Source of the DNA: Catellatospora sp. TT07R-123
Lineage (GTDB): Bacteria > Actinomycetota > Actinomycetes > Mycobacteriales > Micromonosporaceae
Reading direction: 5' to 3'
Assembly: GCF_018327705.1 (NCBI RefSeq)
Contig: NZ_BNEM01000002.1
Location: forward strand, 2,728,001 to 2,792,000
Length of the DNA stretch: 64,000 bases
Both the position numbers and the translations under genes were made by a program. A model generated the notes under the pieces. The model searched no databases, was not told the origin of the DNA, and was given only the letters and a program-made list of their open reading frames with translations. Of the stretch, positions 17,442 through 24,413 are shown piece after piece (within the stretch, counting starts at the first letter, position 1; each line of letters opens with the position of its first letter).

Positions 17442-17631
17442 CTCGAACACCCCCCGGCTGCGCAGGGATCTTCCGTGCTCGGTGGCGGGCCTCGCCGCGG
17501 CCGGACTGTGCAGGAGTCCACCGTACGTGATCAACCCGTGACGGCGGGCTCACCTGGGCGAATCGGGGGCTAATCCTTTTGCGACTCCGGTCGCGGCTGG
17601 CATAGGGTTCCCGCCCGGGAGGGACATTCAC

Positions 17632-18366
17632 ATGGCCAAGCTCAACCAGATAATCGCGGTCGAGAAGGGCGTCAAGAGCCGCTCGTTTCAGGACCTGACC
17701 GAGGCCCACCACGCCGTGCAGAAGCCGGCGCTGCTGTCGGGCATCTCGCGGACATACCAGGCCAAGGACGAGGAGGGCGAGCAGCTGCCGCCGGAGTCGA
17801 CCCGGGTGCAGACCCGCGCCGAGGACGTGCTGCGGCAGATCTCGACGACGCTGACCCGCCTGTTCGACGTGACGGCCACCAAGGACGCCACCAACTGCGT
17901 CGCGCGCGCCGACGTCGTCGTGGACGACCGGGTGCTGCTGTCCGACGTGCCGGTGACGTACCTGCTGTTCCTGGAGAAGCAGCTCACCGACCTGCACACC
18001 TTCGTCAAGAAGCTGCCGGTGCTGGACGCGGCCGAGTCGTGGGTGTTCAGCGACTCCGCCGACTGCTGGTCGACCGAGCCGGTGCGTACGATCCGCACCA
18101 AGAAGGTGCCGCGCAACCACGTCAAGGCCGAGGCCACCGAGAAGCACCCGGCGCAGGTCGAGGTGTACTACGAGGACATCGCGGTGGGCTACTGGACCAC
18201 GGTGAAGTTCTCCGGGTCGCTGCCGGCCAAGCGCGTGTCGGTGCTGCTGGACCGGGTGGAGCGGCTCCAGGAGGCGGTCAAGTTCGCCCGCGAGCGGGCC
18301 AACGACACCGAGACCGTCGACCGCCGAGTCGGCGAGAAGGTGTTCGGGTTCCTCTTCGCCGCATGA
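17632..18366 (+). CDS. Conserved actinobacterial protein of unknown function (DUF7873-like)
   Basis: A 244-aa soluble protein with no signal peptide or membrane segment. It starts MAKLNQIIAVEKGVKSRSFQ and is strongly conserved in Streptomyces and relatives by recall; I believe the family is DUF7873. Visible features are DLTEAHHAVQKPALLSGISR, a TKDATNCVARADVVVDDR segment, a basic TKKVPRNHVKAEATEKHP patch suited to nucleic-acid contact, and a C-terminal helix rich in Arg/Glu. Its gene is followed directly by two tRNA-like, Y-RNA-like elements (18414-18681). The linkage suggests, but does not prove, an RNA-related role. It is not a TROVE/Ro60 protein. Confidence 0.8.
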   Translation: MAKLNQIIAVEKGVKSRSFQDLTEAHHAVQKPALLSGISRTYQAKDEEGEQLPPESTRVQTRAEDVLRQISTTLTRLFDVTATKDATNCVARADVVVDDRVLLSDVPVTYLLFLEKQLTDLHTFVKKLPVLDAAESWVFSDSADCWSTEPVRTIRTKKVPRNHVKAEATEKHPAQVEVYYEDIAVGYWTTVKFSGSLPAKRVSVLLDRVERLQEAVKFARERANDTETVDRRVGEKVFGFLFAA

Positions 18367-18375
18367 TCACAGACT

Positions 18376-18397
18376 CCCCCCGCCGGAGGGCGGGGGG
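18376..18397. terminator. GC hairpin after the unknown-function gene
   Basis: CCCCCCGC (18376-18383) and GCGGGGGG (18390-18397) form an 8-bp stem with loop CGGAGG, 9 bp after the stop codon. It may terminate the mRNA or form the 5' boundary of the RNA region. A second small stem, GCGC-CAATGA-GCGC (18399-18412), follows. Confidence 0.5.
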
Positions 18398-18413
18398 TGC
18401 GCCAATGAGCGCA

Positions 18414-18547
18414 AGCTGAAGCTGACGCTGAAGCTGACGAACGCGGTCCAGTGCAGGTTCGACTCCTGCCCCCCGCACCACAGGCGGGGGTAGCCCAAAC
18501 GGCAGAGGCAGCCGCGATCAAACTCAGATTCTCGCTCCAGACTCAGC
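18414..18547 (+). ncRNA. Y-RNA-like / permuted tRNA-like RNA 1
   Basis: The order is stalk 5' strand with GACGAACG (18436-18443); AC-stem 3' strand GCGGT (18443-18447); variable loop CCAGT; T-arm GCAGG-TTCGACT-CCTGC (18453-18469); acceptor 3' strand CCCCCGC (18470-18476); loop ACCACAG; acceptor 5' strand GCGGGGG (18484-18490); U8-A9; D-arm GCCCAAACGGCAGAGGC with GG in the loop; A26; AC-stem 5' strand GCCGC (18511-18515). Acceptor 7/7 bp, T-stem 5/5, AC-stem 5/5 with one G-U. Flanks re-pair (GCTGA/TCAGC, CTGA/TCAG) into a stalk. GACGAACG fits the Ro60-binding consensus GNCGAAN(0-1)G recalled for bacterial Y RNAs. Ends are approximate. Confidence 0.65.
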
Positions 18548-18573
18548 ATTCGCCGCCGATCGCCAGATCGACC

Positions 18574-18681
18574 GCGTACGGACGAACACCGCCGGGGTGC
18601 CGGTTCGAATCCGGTTCGCCGCTCTCCATGCGGCGATGGTTCAAAGGTAGAGCACGGGGTATTGACGACTGATCCGTTCGC
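18574..18681 (+). ncRNA. Y-RNA-like / permuted tRNA-like RNA 2
   Basis: The topology matches RNA 1. The stalk GCGTACGGA (18574-18582) pairs with TCCGTTCGC (18673-18681), 8 of 9 bp. GACGAAC follows on the 5' strand (18581-18587), and ATTGACG (18661-18667) faces it, close to the UUGACC recalled for the 3' strand of Ro60-binding helices. The T-arm is GCCGG-TTCGAAT-CCGGT (18599-18615). Acceptor strands TCGCCGC (18616-18622) and GCGGCGA (18630-18636) pair perfectly across loop TCTCCAT, again 7 nt. The D-arm GTTC-AAAGGTA-GAGC (18639-18653) is canonical. The AC stem is imperfect (CGGGGT with AACACCG). Ends are approximate. Confidence 0.62.
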
Positions 18682-18720
18682 TTAAACGTGCTGGCGTGTG
18701 CAATTCGGCGGCACAGCGGG

Positions 18721-18747
18721 GCCCGGGAGCTGGACATACTCCCGGGC
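18721..18747. terminator. Hairpin ending the tRNA-like RNA region
   Basis: GCCCGGGAG (18721-18729) pairs with CTCCCGGGC (18739-18747) around loop CTGGACATA, a perfect 9-bp stem. TCCACCATTT follows. It is positioned as a terminator for the RNA region; a weaker stem (GTGCTG/CGGCAC, 18688-18714) precedes it. Confidence 0.55.
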
Positions 18748-18750
18748 TCC

Positions 18751-18797
18751 ACCATTTCCGAGATGCGCTCCCGACCATTTACCGAGATGCGCTCCCG
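18751..18797 (+). repeat. Tandem direct repeat, two units
   Basis: ACCATTTCCGAGATGCGCTC plus CCG (18751-18773) is followed by the same unit with one inserted A (18774-18797). The units begin with the ACCA that ends the preceding hairpin region and stop 20 bp before the next start codon. Confidence 0.7.
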
Positions 18798-18805
18798 TTT
18801 TGCCG

Positions 18806-18817
18806 TAAATTCATGTT
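18806..18817 (+). promoter_or_regulatory. -10 box for a leaderless transcript
   Basis: TAAATT (18806-18811) stands 6 bp before the ATG at 18818. There is no ribosome binding site, so the mRNA probably starts at the A of the start codon. The -35 would fall within the tandem repeat. Confidence 0.4.
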
Positions 18818-19570
18818 ATGTCCGAACAACAGCGGCAGCCCGGGCTCACCGGGCTGGCCCTCGGTGCCGCGGTCCTGGTCGCCGAGCGGCTGCGCCGGCT
18901 GGGCGGCACCGACCCCGAAGACCAGCAGCGCGTACAGGACCTGCTCACCAGCGGGGTCGAGCCGGCGCTGGTTGACGCCCGCTCCCCGCTGGCCGTCGCC
19001 GTCGGCCTCACCCAGCAGGGCGCCGACCTGGCCCGCCAGACCGGCGCGAGACTCGCCGCGACCGGCCGCGACCGCGCCCGGCGCCTGCTCGACGACGCCG
19101 CCTCGCCCCGGATCGCACCGCTGGCCGCCGCCCGCGACGCCGTACGGAGCACCCGCGACCGCGGCCGCGACGTCGTCGCCACCGCGGGCCTGCGCGGCCG
19201 CGACACCCTGCTCACCGGCCGCGCCGCCGCGGTACGCGCCTTCGACAGCACCGTCGAGGAGACCGTCTCGTGGCTGGAGCGCACCATCGTGCCGCGCATG
19301 GTCGACAACCTCGTCCCGCACCTGATCGACCGGGTGGTGCCGCGCCTGGTCGAGGGCGCCCTGCCCGAGATCAGGCACAAGGTCATCCCGGTCGTCATCG
19401 ACGACCTCACCCGCGACCCGCGACTGCAGGCGCTCATCACCGAGCAGAGCCGCGGCGTGCTCGCCAACGCCGCCGACGAGCTGCGCACCACCTCGGCCAC
19501 CGCCGACGACCGGATCGAGGAGTCGTTCCGGCGGCTGTTCCACGTGCACCATACGAACGGTGACCGGTGA
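18818..19570 (+). CDS. Helical hypothetical protein paired with an RDD protein
   Basis: A 250-aa Ala/Arg-rich, mostly helical soluble protein. The middle (about 145-190) has an amphipathic stretch, LERTIVPRMVDNLVPHLIDR followed by VVPRLVEGALPEIRHKVIPV, that could lie on a membrane. The stop overlaps the GTG of the next gene (an RDD membrane protein) by 4 bp, so the two are translated together. This parallels the RDD protein at 10197, where a helical tail is fused to the RDD domain. No known function. Confidence 0.65.
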   Translation: MSEQQRQPGLTGLALGAAVLVAERLRRLGGTDPEDQQRVQDLLTSGVEPALVDARSPLAVAVGLTQQGADLARQTGARLAATGRDRARRLLDDAASPRIAPLAAARDAVRSTRDRGRDVVATAGLRGRDTLLTGRAAAVRAFDSTVEETVSWLERTIVPRMVDNLVPHLIDRVVPRLVEGALPEIRHKVIPVVIDDLTRDPRLQALITEQSRGVLANAADELRTTSATADDRIEESFRRLFHVHHTNGDR

Positions 19571-20019
19571 CGGCGCCCGGCCGTCAGCCGTACGCCGGAA
19601 TCGTCTCGCGCCTGGGGGGCCTCGCCATCGACGCCAGCCTGCTCGCGCTGGCCGCGTCACTGGTCGTGACCGGTGTGCCCAGCGTCTGGGCGACGCTGGA
19701 GGGCCACTCCCCCGGCTGGCTCGACGCGACCACCGGGCTGATCGCGGCCCTGCTGCCGGTGCTGTACTTCGCCGCCTGCTGGTGGCTGACCGGCCAGACC
19801 GTCGGCTGCCTGCTGCTGGGCACCGTGGTCCGGCGTATCGACGGCCGCCACCTCGGGCCGGGCCGCGCCCTGCTGCGCGCCGTGGTCGGCCTCGCCTTCC
19901 CGCCGGTCTGGCTGCTCGGCCTGCTCGGCGTGCTCACCGACGACCACCGCCGCGCCTGGCACGACCGCCTGTTCGGCACCGTGGTCCAGTACGTCCCCCG
20001 CCGCCGCCTGCCGCGCTGA
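19567..20019 (+). CDS. Small RDD-family membrane protein
   Basis: A 150-aa protein with three to four transmembrane helices. The RDD features are GIVSRLGGLAIDASLLALAA near the start, GQTVGCLLLGTVVRRIDGR in the middle, and DDHRRAWHDRLFGTVV at the end. The GTG start overlaps the upstream gene's stop (GTGA). Its function is unknown; it probably forms a complex with the preceding helical protein. Confidence 0.8.
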   Translation: MTAPGRQPYAGIVSRLGGLAIDASLLALAASLVVTGVPSVWATLEGHSPGWLDATTGLIAALLPVLYFAACWWLTGQTVGCLLLGTVVRRIDGRHLGPGRALLRAVVGLAFPPVWLLGLLGVLTDDHRRAWHDRLFGTVVQYVPRRRLPR

Positions 20020-20048
20020 CCCACCCCGCCCGTTGGGGGTGGGGTTCG

Positions 20049-20110
20049 TGCAGTTTCGGGGAAAGTGCTGGAAAGCGGCCCATGATTCCTGCACTTTCCC
20101 CGAAACTGCA
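20049..20110. repeat. Intergenic inverted repeat, family B, copy 1
   Basis: TGCAGTTTCGGGGAAAGTGC (20049-20068) and its perfect complement (20091-20110) flank a 22-bp loop. A second copy with the same loop length lies at 49802-49863. It lies between the RDD gene and the M23 peptidase gene. Confidence 0.85.
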
Positions 20111-20180
20111 CCGTCGGGCGGCGGCGGGGGGTGGGCGGGCGGGGGGCGGGGGGATGGGCGCGGGGGTAGGGTCGGCTGCT

Positions 20181-20867
20181 GTGCGCCTCCCCCTTCTCGT
20201 AACCGGCGCGGTCGCGCTGGCCACCCTCGCCGCCTGCGGCACCGCTCCGGCCGCCGCGCCCGCGTTCGTCCCCGCGACCAGCGCCGCCGCGAGCCCCGCG
20301 CCGTCGGCCGCGCCCAGCCCTTCCCTCAGCCCGAGCCCGAGCGGCTACCAGGGCAAGTACGTGTACCCGGTGCTCGGCAACACGTCGTACGGGCACACCC
20401 ACCACGACTACCCGGCCACCGATGTCATGGCCAAGTGCGGTGCCCAGGTCGTGGCGGCCGTCGACGGGGTGGTGCTGGAGGTCGAGCGCGTCAACCGGTA
20501 CGACCCGAAGAAGGACGACGGCGCCCTGCGCGGCGGCCTGCACATCTCGATCCTCGGCGACGACGGGCTGCGCTACTACGGGTCGCACTTCTCCGCGATC
20601 GAGGCGGGGATCAACCCGGGGGTGCGGGTCACCGCCGGGCAGAAGATCGCCAAGGTGGGTGAGACCGGGCTGGCCAGCGCCTGCCACCTGCACTTCGGCA
20701 TCTCGCCGGTGTGCGCGCGTACCGGGGACTGGTGGAACCGGCGCGGGGTGATCTGGCCGTGGAAGTACCTGGACTCGTGGAAGAAGGGCGGGCAGAAGTC
20801 GCCGGTCGCCGAGATCACGGCCTGGGAGAAGAAGAACGGCTGCCCGACCAAGCCCACCGCCCCCTGA
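20181..20867 (+). CDS. Lipoprotein M23-family peptidase
   Basis: About 228 residues from the GTG at 20181. The lipobox LAAC follows a short hydrophobic signal, then a Ser/Pro/Ala linker. The LytM/peptidase M23 domain (about 65-205) shows the zinc-binding HHDYPATD and HLHFGIS motifs. Such proteins cut peptide cross-bridges in peptidoglycan or act as regulators. This one would be tethered to the outer face of the membrane. An upstream ATG at 20154 is possible but would spoil the signal peptide. Confidence 0.85.
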   Translation: MRLPLLVTGAVALATLAACGTAPAAAPAFVPATSAAASPAPSAAPSPSLSPSPSGYQGKYVYPVLGNTSYGHTHHDYPATDVMAKCGAQVVAAVDGVVLEVERVNRYDPKKDDGALRGGLHISILGDDGLRYYGSHFSAIEAGINPGVRVTAGQKIAKVGETGLASACHLHFGISPVCARTGDWWNRRGVIWPWKYLDSWKKGGQKSPVAEITAWEKKNGCPTKPTAP

Positions 20868-20940
20868 CCAGCCCTCCAGCACCCCGCCCGAGCCGCCCGC
20901 CCCGCCCCGGAGCGCCCCGCGCCACACCCGCTTTTACACA

Positions 20941-21000
20941 GACGTTGGCCTATCTCATCGAATCCGGGTAGATCATTCTCGATGAGATAGGCCAACGTTT
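20941..21000. repeat. Intergenic inverted repeat, family C, copy 1
   Basis: GACGTTGGCCTATCTCATCG A (20941-20961) faces TCGATGAGATAGGCCAACGT (from 20979) across 17 bp, and the element is followed by TTATGAAAAAC. The second copy is at 52378-52440, also followed by TATGAAAAAC. Here it sits between the convergent M23 and MFS genes, where it may terminate transcription. Confidence 0.85.
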
Positions 21001-21009
21001 ATGAAAAAC

Positions 21010-21064
21010 GGGGCGGAGTGGCCGGGGCGGAGTGGCCGGGGCGGGTGGCCGGGGCGGGGTGGCC
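21010..21064 (+). repeat. Short GC-rich tandem repeat
   Basis: Four units of 13-14 bp (GGGGCGGAGTGGCC, twice exact, then GGGGCGGGTGGCC and GGGGCGGGGTGGCC) lie directly before the 3' end of the MFS gene. Probably slippage-derived. Confidence 0.8.
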
Positions 21065-21073
21065 GCCGCCGGG

Positions 21074-22573
21074 TCAGCCGACGTGGATGGCGCCCTCGGT
21101 GGGCAGGTCCTTCTTGTTGACCTTGATCAGCAGCAGGATCACCAGCGCCGAGAAGACCAGCAGCCCGCCGCCCCACGCAAACGCCACCGTGTACCCGTGC
21201 ACCGCCGCGTTCGCCTGGACCAGCGGCAGCGGCCCGTCGGCGATGTGCTCGGTCAGGTACGACGCCGACGCGTTCAGCGCGAACGTGCTCAGCAGCGCCG
21301 CCCCCAGCGACCCGCCGACCTGCTGCGTCGCGTTCAGCGTGGCGCTGGCCGCCCCGGCGTCGTGCTCGGGCACGCCGACCAGCGCGAGGCTGGACAGCGG
21401 CACGAACGTGAAGCCCAGGCCGAGGCCGAGCACGAGCGCGCCGGGCAGCACGTGGGTGGCGTACGAGGTGCCCAGGCCGATCTGGGTGAGGAAGAACATC
21501 GCCCCGGCGGCGAGCACGGCTCCGGCCACCATCAGCGGCTTGGCGCCGAGCCTGGGCATGAGCTGGCTCGCGGCGCCCGCGGAGATGAACACGCCCGCCG
21601 AGATCGGCAGCGAGGCCAGGCCCGCCTCGATCGGGGTGTAGCCGAGGATGCCCTGGAAGTAGAAGGTGAGGAAGAAGAACGCGCCCATGAGCCCGGCGCC
21701 GGTGAGGGTGCCGGACAGGTAGGCCCCGCCCCGGTTGCGGTCGAGCACGATGCGCAGCGGCAGCAGCGGGTGCTTCGACTTCAGCTGGATGACCACGAAC
21801 ATGGCCAGCAGCAGCAGGCCGCCGCCGAGGAAGCCCAGCGACACCGGCGACTCCCAGCCGTACGCGGGCTCGGCGGCCTTGGTGAGGCCGTACACGACGC
21901 CGATGAGGCCGAGGGTGACGGTGACGGCGCCGGGGATGTCGTAGCGGGTGTTGCCGTGGGCACGGCTCTCGGGCACGACGGGCAGCGCCGCGGCGATCGC
22001 GATGATCGCGATCGGGATGTTGACCAGCAGGCACCAGCGCCAGTTCGCGTACTCGGTGAGCACGCCGCCGAGCAGCAGGCCGATGGCGGCGCCGCCGCCG
22101 GCGATGGCGCCGTACACGGCGAAGGCCTTGGCCCGCTCCTTGGCCTCGGTGAACAGCACGGTCAGCAGGGCCAGGCCGGCCGGGGCGAGCAGCGCGCCGA
22201 ACACGCCCTGGAGGCCGCGCGCGGCGAACAGGGTGGTCCCGTCCTGCGCGGCGCCGCCGAGGGCGGAGGCGAGCGCGAAGCCGATGGCGCCGACGATGAA
22301 GGTGCGCTTGCGGCCCCAGTAGTCGGCGACGCGGCCGCCGAGCAGCAGCAGGCCGCCGAAGGTCAGCGTGTACGCGGTGAGCACCCACTGCCGCTGCGCG
22401 TCGGTGATCTGCAGGTCGACCTGCATCTGCGGCAGCGCGATGTTCACGATGGTCGCGTCGAGCACCACCATGAGCTGGGCGAGCGCGATGATCGCGAGCG
22501 CGAGCCAGCGGCGCGGGTGGACCGGCGCGGCGGCCGGGACGGGCGCGTCGGCCCGGGTGAGGGTGGCAGTCAA
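21074..22573 (-). CDS. EmrB/QacA-type MFS drug exporter (DHA2)
   Basis: About 499 residues with 14 predicted transmembrane helices. Signatures include LDATIVNIALPQMQVDL in helix 1, GGRVADYWGRKRTF (motif A) and the motif C-like GGAAIGLLLGGVL. It should export drugs or metabolites by proton antiport. The TTG at 22573 is preferred because AAAGGG lies 7 nt upstream; an ATG at 22609 lacks a ribosome binding site. There is no linked TetR regulator, so its control is unknown. Confidence 0.9.
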   Translation of the reverse strand: MTATLTRADAPVPAAAPVHPRRWLALAIIALAQLMVVLDATIVNIALPQMQVDLQITDAQRQWVLTAYTLTFGGLLLLGGRVADYWGRKRTFIVGAIGFALASALGGAAQDGTTLFAARGLQGVFGALLAPAGLALLTVLFTEAKERAKAFAVYGAIAGGGAAIGLLLGGVLTEYANWRWCLLVNIPIAIIAIAAALPVVPESRAHGNTRYDIPGAVTVTLGLIGVVYGLTKAAEPAYGWESPVSLGFLGGGLLLLAMFVVIQLKSKHPLLPLRIVLDRNRGGAYLSGTLTGAGLMGAFFFLTFYFQGILGYTPIEAGLASLPISAGVFISAGAASQLMPRLGAKPLMVAGAVLAAGAMFFLTQIGLGTSYATHVLPGALVLGLGLGFTFVPLSSLALVGVPEHDAGAASATLNATQQVGGSLGAALLSTFALNASASYLTEHIADGPLPLVQANAAVHGYTVAFAWGGGLLVFSALVILLLIKVNKKDLPTEGAIHVG

Positions 22574-22774
22574 GGAGCGGCCCTTTGCTGGACGGTACGG
22601 AAGTCGCATCGACCGTAGCCAGCGGTTACGCCCGTTCTCGCAGCTCTGAGGTGTGCATCACGGTACCCATGTTTGACACAAAAATGACAAAACACCGTGA
22701 ATTGCGACAAACCTGGGCGAATTCGGTGTCGAATCACCGGTGGAGGTTTCACCGGAGAAAGGACCGACCCCAGC

Positions 22775-23437
22775 ATGTACCGCACCAAGAAGCTCACCGC
22801 GGCGGCAAGCCTCGTCGCGCTGTCGCTGTCACTGGCCCTGGCCGCCTGCGGCGGCGAGACGATGACCGCGAACCCGCAGGCCAAGCAGACCGAGACGGGC
22901 GCGCCCATGATGAGCCCGAGCATGCCCATGATGAGCCCCGGCGGCGGCATGGGCGCGGGCGGCACGTTCGGCACCGGCTGCGCGGCCCTGCCCACCGACC
23001 CGGCCAACCCGGGCAGCACCGCGATGATGGCCCAGCAGCCGCTGGCCGCCGCCGCGGCGGGCAACCCGCTGCTGTCCACCCTGGTCAGCGCCGCCACCAA
23101 GGCGGGGCTGGTCGACACGCTCAACTCCGCGCCGGAGCTGACCGTGTTCGCCCCGACCAACGAGGCGTTCCAGAAGGTGCCCAAGGCCGACCTCGACAAG
23201 GTCATGGCCGACCCGGAGCTGCTCAAGAAGGTGCTGACCTACCACGTCGTCACCGGCACGATCACGCCCGAGCAGCTCGACGGCTCGCACAAGACCGTCG
23301 AGGGCCAGGACCTGAAGATCGCCGGCAGCGGCACCGACTTCAAGGTCAACGACACCGCGGCGATCACCTGCGGCAACATCAAGACCAAGAACGGCACCGT
23401 GTACGTCATCGACGGCGTGCTCATGCCCCCGGCCTGA
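22775..23437 (+). CDS. Fasciclin-domain lipoprotein
   Basis: A 220-aa lipoprotein with lipobox LAAC in the first 25 residues. It has a Met-rich linker (MMSPSMPMMSPGGGM) and a C-terminal fasciclin (FAS1) domain showing the conserved LTVFAPTNEAF and VLTYHVV segments. This is the MPT70/MPB83-like architecture. FAS1 domains mediate adhesion or surface interactions. The Met-rich stretch could bind copper, but that is speculative. GAAAGGA lies about 12 nt upstream of the ATG. Confidence 0.88.
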   Translation: MYRTKKLTAAASLVALSLSLALAACGGETMTANPQAKQTETGAPMMSPSMPMMSPGGGMGAGGTFGTGCAALPTDPANPGSTAMMAQQPLAAAAAGNPLLSTLVSAATKAGLVDTLNSAPELTVFAPTNEAFQKVPKADLDKVMADPELLKKVLTYHVVTGTITPEQLDGSHKTVEGQDLKIAGSGTDFKVNDTAAITCGNIKTKNGTVYVIDGVLMPPA

Positions 23438-23453
23438 GCCAGCCCGCACCACG

Positions 23454-23491
23454 CGGAGGTCCCCGGTGCCACCCGGCACCGGGGACCTCCG
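23454..23491. terminator. Terminator of the fasciclin gene
   Basis: A perfect 17-bp stem (CGGAGGTCCCCGGTGCC and its complement) with tetraloop ACCC, 16 bp after the stop codon. Confidence 0.85.
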
Positions 23492-23546
23492 TCGGATACT
23501 CGACGTACCCGTGGATCTTGCCGTGGCCGAACCTATCCTTCGCGCC

Positions 23547-24314
23547 ATGACCCCCCTGCGCCGCACCCTCGTCGCGCTCGCCGCCACCGGCGGCCTCCTG
23601 CTGGCCGGCTGCGGCGGCAAGCAGCAGCCGCAGACCGCCCCCACCTTCAGCACCGAGGTCACCGCCTCGGCCGTGCCTTCGACCGCCCCGTCCAGCGCCG
23701 CCCCCTCGCCCACCAGCGGCGGCGGCAGCGGCAACGGCGCCCCGACCTACCCGAGCTCCGCCAAGTCGTACGCGCAGGCCCTGCTCAGCGCGTGGGGTGC
23801 CAAGAACGGCACCCGCATCGACCAGCTCGCCGTCCAGGCCGCCGTCCAGCAGATCAAGGACAACGGCTACCCCAACTCGTCGTGGACCTACATCAAGTGC
23901 GACGACGACGGCACGTACGCCACCTGCCTGTTCCGTAACGCGCACGGTGACGAGAGCCTGGTCAAGATGGTCAAGACCCAGCTCGGCCACCCCACCGCCG
24001 TCACCGAGGCCCAGCTCATGCGCACCTCGTACGCCAACGACGCGGGCAGCTACGTCAGCGGCTTCGTCTACGCCTGGCAGCAGGGCAACAAGCAGCGCAT
24101 GATCCGGTACGCCAACGAGCAGGTCGCCGCGTTCTTCCTGAGCAAGACCCCGCCCACCTCCTCCATGGTCACCGGCGAGGACAACACCGCCGGGCACACG
24201 AAGATCACCATGAGCTTCGACGGCGGCACCTCCAGCTACACCTTCAACGTGGTCAACCAGAACCTCGGCGACGCCCACGCCATCGGCGGACTCTGCAACC
24301 CCGGCTGCGCCTGA
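23547..24314 (+). CDS. Hypothetical lipoprotein
   Basis: A 255-aa protein with the lipobox LLLAGC at residues 17-22 and a Ser/Thr/Pro-rich linker to about residue 65. The C-terminal domain (about 70-250) contains paired cysteines (IKCDDDG with YATCLF, and a final CNPGC) likely to form disulfides outside the cell. I do not recognise the family. The ATG at 23547 starts the signal peptide directly. Confidence 0.7.
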   Translation: MTPLRRTLVALAATGGLLLAGCGGKQQPQTAPTFSTEVTASAVPSTAPSSAAPSPTSGGGSGNGAPTYPSSAKSYAQALLSAWGAKNGTRIDQLAVQAAVQQIKDNGYPNSSWTYIKCDDDGTYATCLFRNAHGDESLVKMVKTQLGHPTAVTEAQLMRTSYANDAGSYVSGFVYAWQQGNKQRMIRYANEQVAAFFLSKTPPTSSMVTGEDNTAGHTKITMSFDGGTSSYTFNVVNQNLGDAHAIGGLCNPGCA

Positions 24315-24330
24315 CCGCCCCCGACCCGCC

Positions 24331-24360
24331 GCGTGCCTACTCCCGCGGGAGTAGGCACGC
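24331..24360. promoter_or_regulatory. Perfect 30-bp palindrome upstream of the two-component system
   Basis: GCGTGCCTACTCCCG and its exact complement meet without a loop, 17 bp after the lipoprotein stop and 54 bp before the kinase start. It can act as a terminator for the upstream gene or as a dimeric operator (core CTACTCCCGCGGGAGTAG). The lack of any loop favours the operator reading slightly. Confidence 0.5.
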
Positions 24361-24413
24361 TCACTCCCCGCGTGCGACGACACCGGCCCCCGCCGCGACC
24401 TAACTTAGGGGCC

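Noticed and set aside
18390-18480. Ordinary linear tRNA gene (GCGGGGG acceptor at 18390 pairing with CCCCCGC at 18470)
   Set aside because: Acceptor and T-arm fit, but no anticodon stem can be formed from 18414-18452 and the D-loop lacks GG. The downstream GCGGGGG at 18484 gives a complete body including the AC stem.
18482-18628. Second linear tRNA running from GGCGGGG to CTCCA
   Set aside because: The acceptor strands match poorly (GCGGGGG against TCGCCGC has a mismatch and a wobble), whereas TCGCCGC pairs perfectly with GCGGCGA just downstream.
18367-18672. Small protein-coding genes in the tRNA-like region (for example a minus-strand frame containing GGQESNLH)
   Set aside because: Such peptides are a known artefact of translating T-arm sequence; codon bias is poor and RNA structure explains the region.
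21074-22618. Plus-strand long open frame across the MFS gene
   Set aside because: It is antisense to a 14-helix transporter with clear MFS motifs.
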